From Pontibacillus salicampi (lineage in GTDB: Bacteria; Bacillota; Bacilli; Bacillales; BH030062): DNA of 64,000 nt. The notes under the pieces were generated by a model. That model was not told the DNA's origin, searched no databases, and saw only the letters and a list, made by a program, of their open reading frames with translations. The first letter of the stretch is position 1. Every line of letters begins with the position of its first letter. Positions 60,780-64,000 of this stretch are shown here, one piece after another. The position numbers and the translations under genes are program-made. The stretch spans positions 84,319-148,318 of the forward strand of contig NZ_JBHLTP010000024.1 in the NCBI RefSeq assembly GCF_042434395.1, read 5' to 3'.

Positions 60780-61706
60780 ATGAATCTGTTTAAAGCGAAA
60801 ATGGCTGCCTCTTTATACGCTACCATGTCTATTAGTTTTTGGGGGATATCGTTTGTGTCTACCAAAGCTGTACTGGACAAGCTGGACCCATATACACTGT
60901 TAACGCTCCGCTTTGGGATTGGAGCTTTATTTCTATGCTTTTTTTTACTGGTGAAGCGGTATCGTTTTCGACTCAATCCTGCCTACGTCCCTCACCTCAT
61001 CGTCCTTGGTATATTAGGAGTGTTTGTGCACCAAATGCTTCAGGCTACGGCACTATTAACGATTGATGCTTCAGCTGCCGGCTGGCTCATCTCCTTTTCA
61101 CCAGTATTTACAGTGCTGTTATCGATGGTGTTTCTGCATGAAAGAATGACCTTTTGGCGTGGATTTGGCATGATGATAGCCGTTTGCGGAGTGTTGCTCG
61201 TAACCACTGCGGGGAGGGGAGAAACGTTACAGCTCGGCATGAATATCGGATATGCTCTGATGATACTCAGCACGCTGAACTGGGCTGTTTATTCCGTGCT
61301 CTTAAAACGACTGTCTATTCCACTGCCAGCACTCGCAGTGACGTTTTATATGAGTGTAATAGGCTTTTTGCTTACTCTTCCCCTTTTTATAAAGCACAAA
61401 GGAATAAAGGATATGGCACTATTAACAGAAGCTGAATGGGCGCATCTAGTGTTTTTAGGAGTGTTCGTTTCTGGAATCGCCTATTGGTATTGGGGGAAAG
61501 CGTTAGAGGTGCTGGAAGCCTCCCAAGTATCTGTCTTCTTGTACATGGAGCCGATTGCTACTCTCATTGCTGCTATCCTCGTACTCCAGGAAAGAATTGT
61601 TCTCATAAGTGTACTAGGCGGTATCATAATTATAGTAGGGGTCGGATTTGTAAATGGGCAATTGTTTTCCTTCGCTCAAGACTTGGTCTTGCGAAGGAGG
61701 AAATGA
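60780..61706 (+). CDS. EamA/DMT family transporter
   Basis: A 308-residue protein with ten membrane helices and two EamA repeats. The first starts SISFWGISFVSTKAVLDKLDP, with RFGIGALFL; the second has LMILSTLNWAVYSVLLKRL and WGKALEVLEASQVSVFLYMEPI near the end. The ATG at 60780 follows GGAAAGGGATTG; a TTG 21 bases upstream is less likely. Substrate unknown. The cysteine dioxygenase gene follows 17 bases on. Confidence 0.88.
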   Translation: MNLFKAKMAASLYATMSISFWGISFVSTKAVLDKLDPYTLLTLRFGIGALFLCFFLLVKRYRFRLNPAYVPHLIVLGILGVFVHQMLQATALLTIDASAAGWLISFSPVFTVLLSMVFLHERMTFWRGFGMMIAVCGVLLVTTAGRGETLQLGMNIGYALMILSTLNWAVYSVLLKRLSIPLPALAVTFYMSVIGFLLTLPLFIKHKGIKDMALLTEAEWAHLVFLGVFVSGIAYWYWGKALEVLEASQVSVFLYMEPIATLIAAILVLQERIVLISVLGGIIIIVGVGFVNGQLFSFAQDLVLRRRK

Positions 61707-61723
61707 TGTAAGGAAGGGTGAAG

Positions 61724-62290
61724 GTGTTGGGAGACTTTTCACAGCGGGTTACAAAGGTGCTAGGCGGCCTGGCTGACATTAAGAGCGATGACTTAAAGGA
61801 AGCATTGCTTGCACTTGAGGCGACACCAGAGGATCTCAAGCCGCATCTAGAGACAGCACAAGGCAAACCATATTATCGAACATTACTATATCAGGATGAA
61901 CAGGTAGAGCTATTAGTAATGAATTGGTCTCAATTGGAATGCGCTCCTCATGACCATGGAGAGTCGTATGGATGGGTACAGGTTGTGGATGGAGCGTCTC
62001 TTCATACAGTATATGAAGTAAAGGATAACAAGCTGCCTGAGGAGCTGTTTGAAGAAAGACAGGAGAAGGGGAACTTATTTTTTGCACCGAAGAAAGGAGT
62101 ACACAAAATGAAGGATGCCGGCGGGACGGGACTCATGACGTTACACCTATACGCACCTCCCATCTCCGGCATGATAGTCTATGACCTGAATGTATGTGCA
62201 GCCTGTATTGTATCAGACGATTGCGGAGCTTGGTGGCCGGAGGAGACAAGGCAGAAGGTAAAGGAAATAAAGCTAGAGAGAAGCAAATGA
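61724..62290 (+). CDS. Cysteine dioxygenase
   Basis: A cupin-fold iron enzyme of 188 residues that oxidises cysteine to cysteine sulfinate. Ribosome site AAGGAAGG (61710-61717) favours GTG 61724 over GTG 61718. The metal motif is visible: CAPHDHGESYGW with both histidines and, later, GVHKMKDAG with a third. The end contains an unusual cluster of cysteines (VCAACIVSDDCGAWW). It is probably co-transcribed with the EamA transporter, which might export a sulfur product (inference). Confidence 0.85.
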   Translation: MLGDFSQRVTKVLGGLADIKSDDLKEALLALEATPEDLKPHLETAQGKPYYRTLLYQDEQVELLVMNWSQLECAPHDHGESYGWVQVVDGASLHTVYEVKDNKLPEELFEERQEKGNLFFAPKKGVHKMKDAGGTGLMTLHLYAPPISGMIVYDLNVCAACIVSDDCGAWWPEETRQKVKEIKLERSK

Positions 62291-62294
62291 TGCG

Positions 62295-62320
62295 AATCGC
62301 CTTTCATAGGCGATTTTTTA
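62295..62320 (+). terminator. Rho-independent terminator
   Basis: AATCGCC and GGCGATT with a seven-base loop and TTTTT. Confidence 0.85.
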
Positions 62321-62423
62321 TTTTGCTTAATAATCTTAAGATACGAAAGACTTATTTTGGACTAATTTTCTGAAATTTATTGAAAATATTTGAAACTCCC
62401 ATTAAAATGGTAAACGCACAAAA

Positions 62424-62437
62424 TGAAAACGGTTACG
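62424..62437. promoter_or_regulatory. cre-like site before the Nramp-like gene
   Basis: TGAAAACGGTTACG matches the CcpA operator consensus at 13 of 14 positions and sits directly before the ribosome site, so binding would block elongation or initiation. Confidence 0.4.
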
Positions 62438-62453
62438 AATGGAGGTAGGAACG

Positions 62454-63722
62454 TTGCAGACTCAAGTAGAAATCGATGAACAAACACAAGCACCAGAATC
62501 CTTTATAGGACGCATGAAACGAATTGGACCAGGGTTCGTAGCAGCGGCAACAGGCGTAGGTACAGGAGATCTAGTCGCAGCGTTAGTAGCAGGAACCGGA
62601 TATGGACTCACCTTTATTTGGGCTATTATTGTAGGTGCTATCTTAAAGCATTTTCTAAATGAAGGAGTGGGACGCTGGAATCTTGGCTCTGGTAAAACAA
62701 TTCTAGAAGGATGGCGGTCCCTTGGGAAATGGACAACTATTTATTTCGGGATTTATATCGTTATCTGGGGCTTTGTATATGGTGCCGCCGCAACCTCAGC
62801 ATCAGCGATGGCTATGAATGCTATGGTTCCAGGACTACCTATTTGGGCGTGGGCTATGATTCACGGTGTGATTGGGTTTACACTCATTTGGTTTGGTCAC
62901 TATGGCTTTTTCGAAAAAATGATGATGGTTCTGATTGGCGTAATGTTCATAACGGTCATTGGCTCTGCCCTCATCTTTCTCCCCTCATTAGGAGACATAT
63001 TTACAGGGTTAGTGCCAACCATACCGGATGGCTCCTTAATGCTGGCGCTTGGGCTTGTCGGTGGTGTAGGAGGGACCATTACCATGGCATCCTACGGCTA
63101 TTGGCTGAAGGAAAAAGGGTGGAAAGGCGGCTCGTGGATTAAAACGATGCGGTTGGATTCCAAGGTAGCCTATTTTGTTACCACTCTCTTCACACTAGCT
63201 CTTCTCATTGTCGGTAGCCAGTTCTTATTCGGCACCGGCATATCGATTAATGGGGACAAAGGGCTCGTTACGTTAGCAGACAAGATGGGCAATGAATTTA
63301 CCCCTGTCCTGCGCTGGCTCTTTTTAATTGGATTTTGGTCTGCAGCCTTTTCCTCCTTACTTGGAGTATGGAACGGGATTCCATATCTATTCGCAGACTT
63401 CGTTCGACACTTTTACAAATCAGAGGAGAAACGGAACAAGCCAGTTACAGATGATGATCCAGCTTATCGTGTGTACCTATGCTGGCTTACCTTCCCGCCT
63501 ATGCTGCTCTTGCTATTCGGGAAGCCGGTAGAGCTGATTATTTTATACGGAGCACTGGGAGCCTTATTTATGCCGTTCCTATCTGGTACCTTACTATGGC
63601 TGTTGAACTCTACCCGTATTGAGAGTACCTATCGGAGTAACTGGTTATCCAATACCATCCTCACGCTATGTATTCTCTTATTCGGATTTCTAGCAGTCCA
63701 TTCTTTAATACAAACGTTTTAA
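62454..63722 (+). CDS. Nramp-related membrane transporter
   Basis: About 422 residues with eleven predicted helices. GGAGG (62441-62445) sets the start at TTG 62454; the ATG at 62439 overlaps the ribosome site. The fold follows Nramp (IGPGFVAAATGVGTGDLVAA in helix 1; GGTITMASYGYW in helix 6). The metal-binding DPGN of helix 1 reads GTGD, and the helix 6 MPH motif is MAS. True manganese/iron Nramps need those residues, so this is a divergent clade with unknown substrate. A cre-like site precedes it. Confidence 0.8.
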   Translation: MQTQVEIDEQTQAPESFIGRMKRIGPGFVAAATGVGTGDLVAALVAGTGYGLTFIWAIIVGAILKHFLNEGVGRWNLGSGKTILEGWRSLGKWTTIYFGIYIVIWGFVYGAAATSASAMAMNAMVPGLPIWAWAMIHGVIGFTLIWFGHYGFFEKMMMVLIGVMFITVIGSALIFLPSLGDIFTGLVPTIPDGSLMLALGLVGGVGGTITMASYGYWLKEKGWKGGSWIKTMRLDSKVAYFVTTLFTLALLIVGSQFLFGTGISINGDKGLVTLADKMGNEFTPVLRWLFLIGFWSAAFSSLLGVWNGIPYLFADFVRHFYKSEEKRNKPVTDDDPAYRVYLCWLTFPPMLLLLFGKPVELIILYGALGALFMPFLSGTLLWLLNSTRIESTYRSNWLSNTILTLCILLFGFLAVHSLIQTF

Positions 63723-63735
63723 GCTCTCCTAGTAT

Positions 63736-63846
63736 TTATGGGCGAATATTTATATTTATAGGCGAATTTTTAAAAATATGGGCGGATTTTTTAGATTATG
63801 GGCGAATATCGAAAAATATGAGCGAATTTCGAAATTTATGGGCGGA
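63736..63846. repeat. Six-copy tandem repeat, 20-base period
   Basis: The core RGCGRA recurs at 63741, 63761, 63781, 63801, 63821 and 63841, exactly 20 bases apart. The unit consensus is ATGGGCGAATWTYGAAAAAT. Spacers between cores are AT-rich. It lies just behind the Nramp-like gene. A reading frame that runs through it is a by-product. Confidence 0.85.
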
Positions 63847-63879
63847 CGCCTCCAAAAAGCTCCCAATCCTTCAATAAAA

Positions 63880-64000
63880 TGTACCCTATAGAGTAGACAC
63901 TTAAAAAAAGTCTCTCTATAGGGTACTTTTATGTATACTTAGAATTAACTAAATATATGGGGGATGGTCTTGTTGAGTAAAAGAATGTTTACAGGCCAAG
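63880..64000 (+). mobile_element. Probable left end of an insertion sequence (partial)
   Basis: The segment begins TGTACCCTATAGAGTAGACA, followed by a near-perfect inverted repeat (GTACCCTATAGAG ... CTCTATAGGGTAC, 63881-63926) that would block read-through transcription into the element. A gene starting MSKRMFTGQ begins at 63973 and is cut by the window edge. A 5'-TG start and such a leader suggest an IS3-type element. The right end lies outside the window. Confidence 0.5.
63973..64000 (+). CDS. Start of a probable transposase subunit (partial)
   Basis: TTG at 63973 behind GGGGGATGG opens a frame MSKRMFTGQ that runs off the edge. Short openings of the type MSKRxFT are common in helix-turn-helix OrfA proteins of IS3-family elements. 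Nine residues are too few for certainty. Confidence 0.4.

Noticed and set aside
63736..63846. Possible CRISPR array in the 20-base repeats
   Set aside because: The units abut with no unique spacers of 30 or more bases, and no cas genes are present.
63668..63877. A 69-codon frame across the tandem repeat
   Set aside because: Its peptide only reflects the 20-base repeat (recurring YGRI/WADF pieces) and it starts inside the transporter gene.

Overview
The window is a 64 kb stretch of a low-G+C Gram-positive chromosome, almost certainly a spore-forming member of the Bacillaceae. The evidence is consensus purine-rich ribosome binding sites, frequent GTG and TTG starts, a des-desK-desR thermosensor locus, a glgBCDAP glycogen operon, an S-box (SAM-I) riboswitch, a DUF2515 (YppC-like) gene, a SpoIIM-family gene and a perfect Bacillus-type parS site. 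A marine or halophilic genus related to Pontibacillus or Halobacillus is a guess from overall flavour only. No rRNA, tRNA, CRISPR array or complete prophage was seen.

Layout. 0-2.8 kb: membrane-lipid desaturase with its two-component thermosensor (minus strand, response regulator cut by the window edge). 3-9.9 kb: DUF819 transporter, lactate monooxygenase-type flavoenzyme, DNA photolyase with a methyltransferase, and an exported cyanophycinase-like peptidase. 9.9-13.3 kb: low-information accessory segment with orphan and possibly decayed genes and one copy of a dispersed inverted repeat. 13.4-14.8 kb: M20 dipeptidase. 15-25.3 kb: glycogen operon glgB-glgC-glgD-glgA-glgP plus a GH13 hydrolase. 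25.3-27.9 kb: CapA-type lipoprotein and a TcaA-like membrane protein, converging. 28.1-40.6 kb: a Flp/Tad-type pilus locus. 40.9-42.2 kb: an AbrB-AbrB-zinc ribbon-CHAD fusion gene followed by parS. 42.2-45.4 kb: two divergent DUF4183 genes, DUF2515, AEC transporter. 45.4-49.2 kb: second copy of the dispersed repeat, SAM riboswitch, yezD, cysH and the siroheme genes. 49.3-53.6 kb: HAD phosphatase, double-domain nitrilase protein, alkaline phosphatase. 53.8-60.7 kb: MoxR/DUF58/DUF4129/DUF4350 membrane cluster with SpoIIM-like and RDD proteins. 60.8-63.7 kb: EamA transporter, cysteine dioxygenase, Nramp-like transporter. 63.7-64 kb: six-copy tandem repeat and the probable left end of an insertion sequence.

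How genes work together. The Tad locus holds the two ATPases (CpaE, CpaF), two platform proteins (TadB, TadC), one Flp pilin, two TadE-type pseudopilins, a large TadG-like protein with long coiled coils, an embedded lipoprotein, a prepilin peptidase and, unusually, a DUF6382-FHA protein, a truncated EssB/YukC-like pseudokinase (a type VII secretion family), and two tiny related membrane proteins on either side of the peptidase. The glycogen operon contains synthesis and breakdown enzymes in one unit with a hairpin between glgD and glgA. The sulfur block makes sulfite (CysH) and the siroheme cofactor of sulfite reductase (SumT, SirB, SirC).

The best candidates for something undescribed are the AbrB-CHAD fusion with a dyad upstream of it and parS directly after it, and the Tad locus carrying an EssB-like protein and paired micro-membrane proteins.
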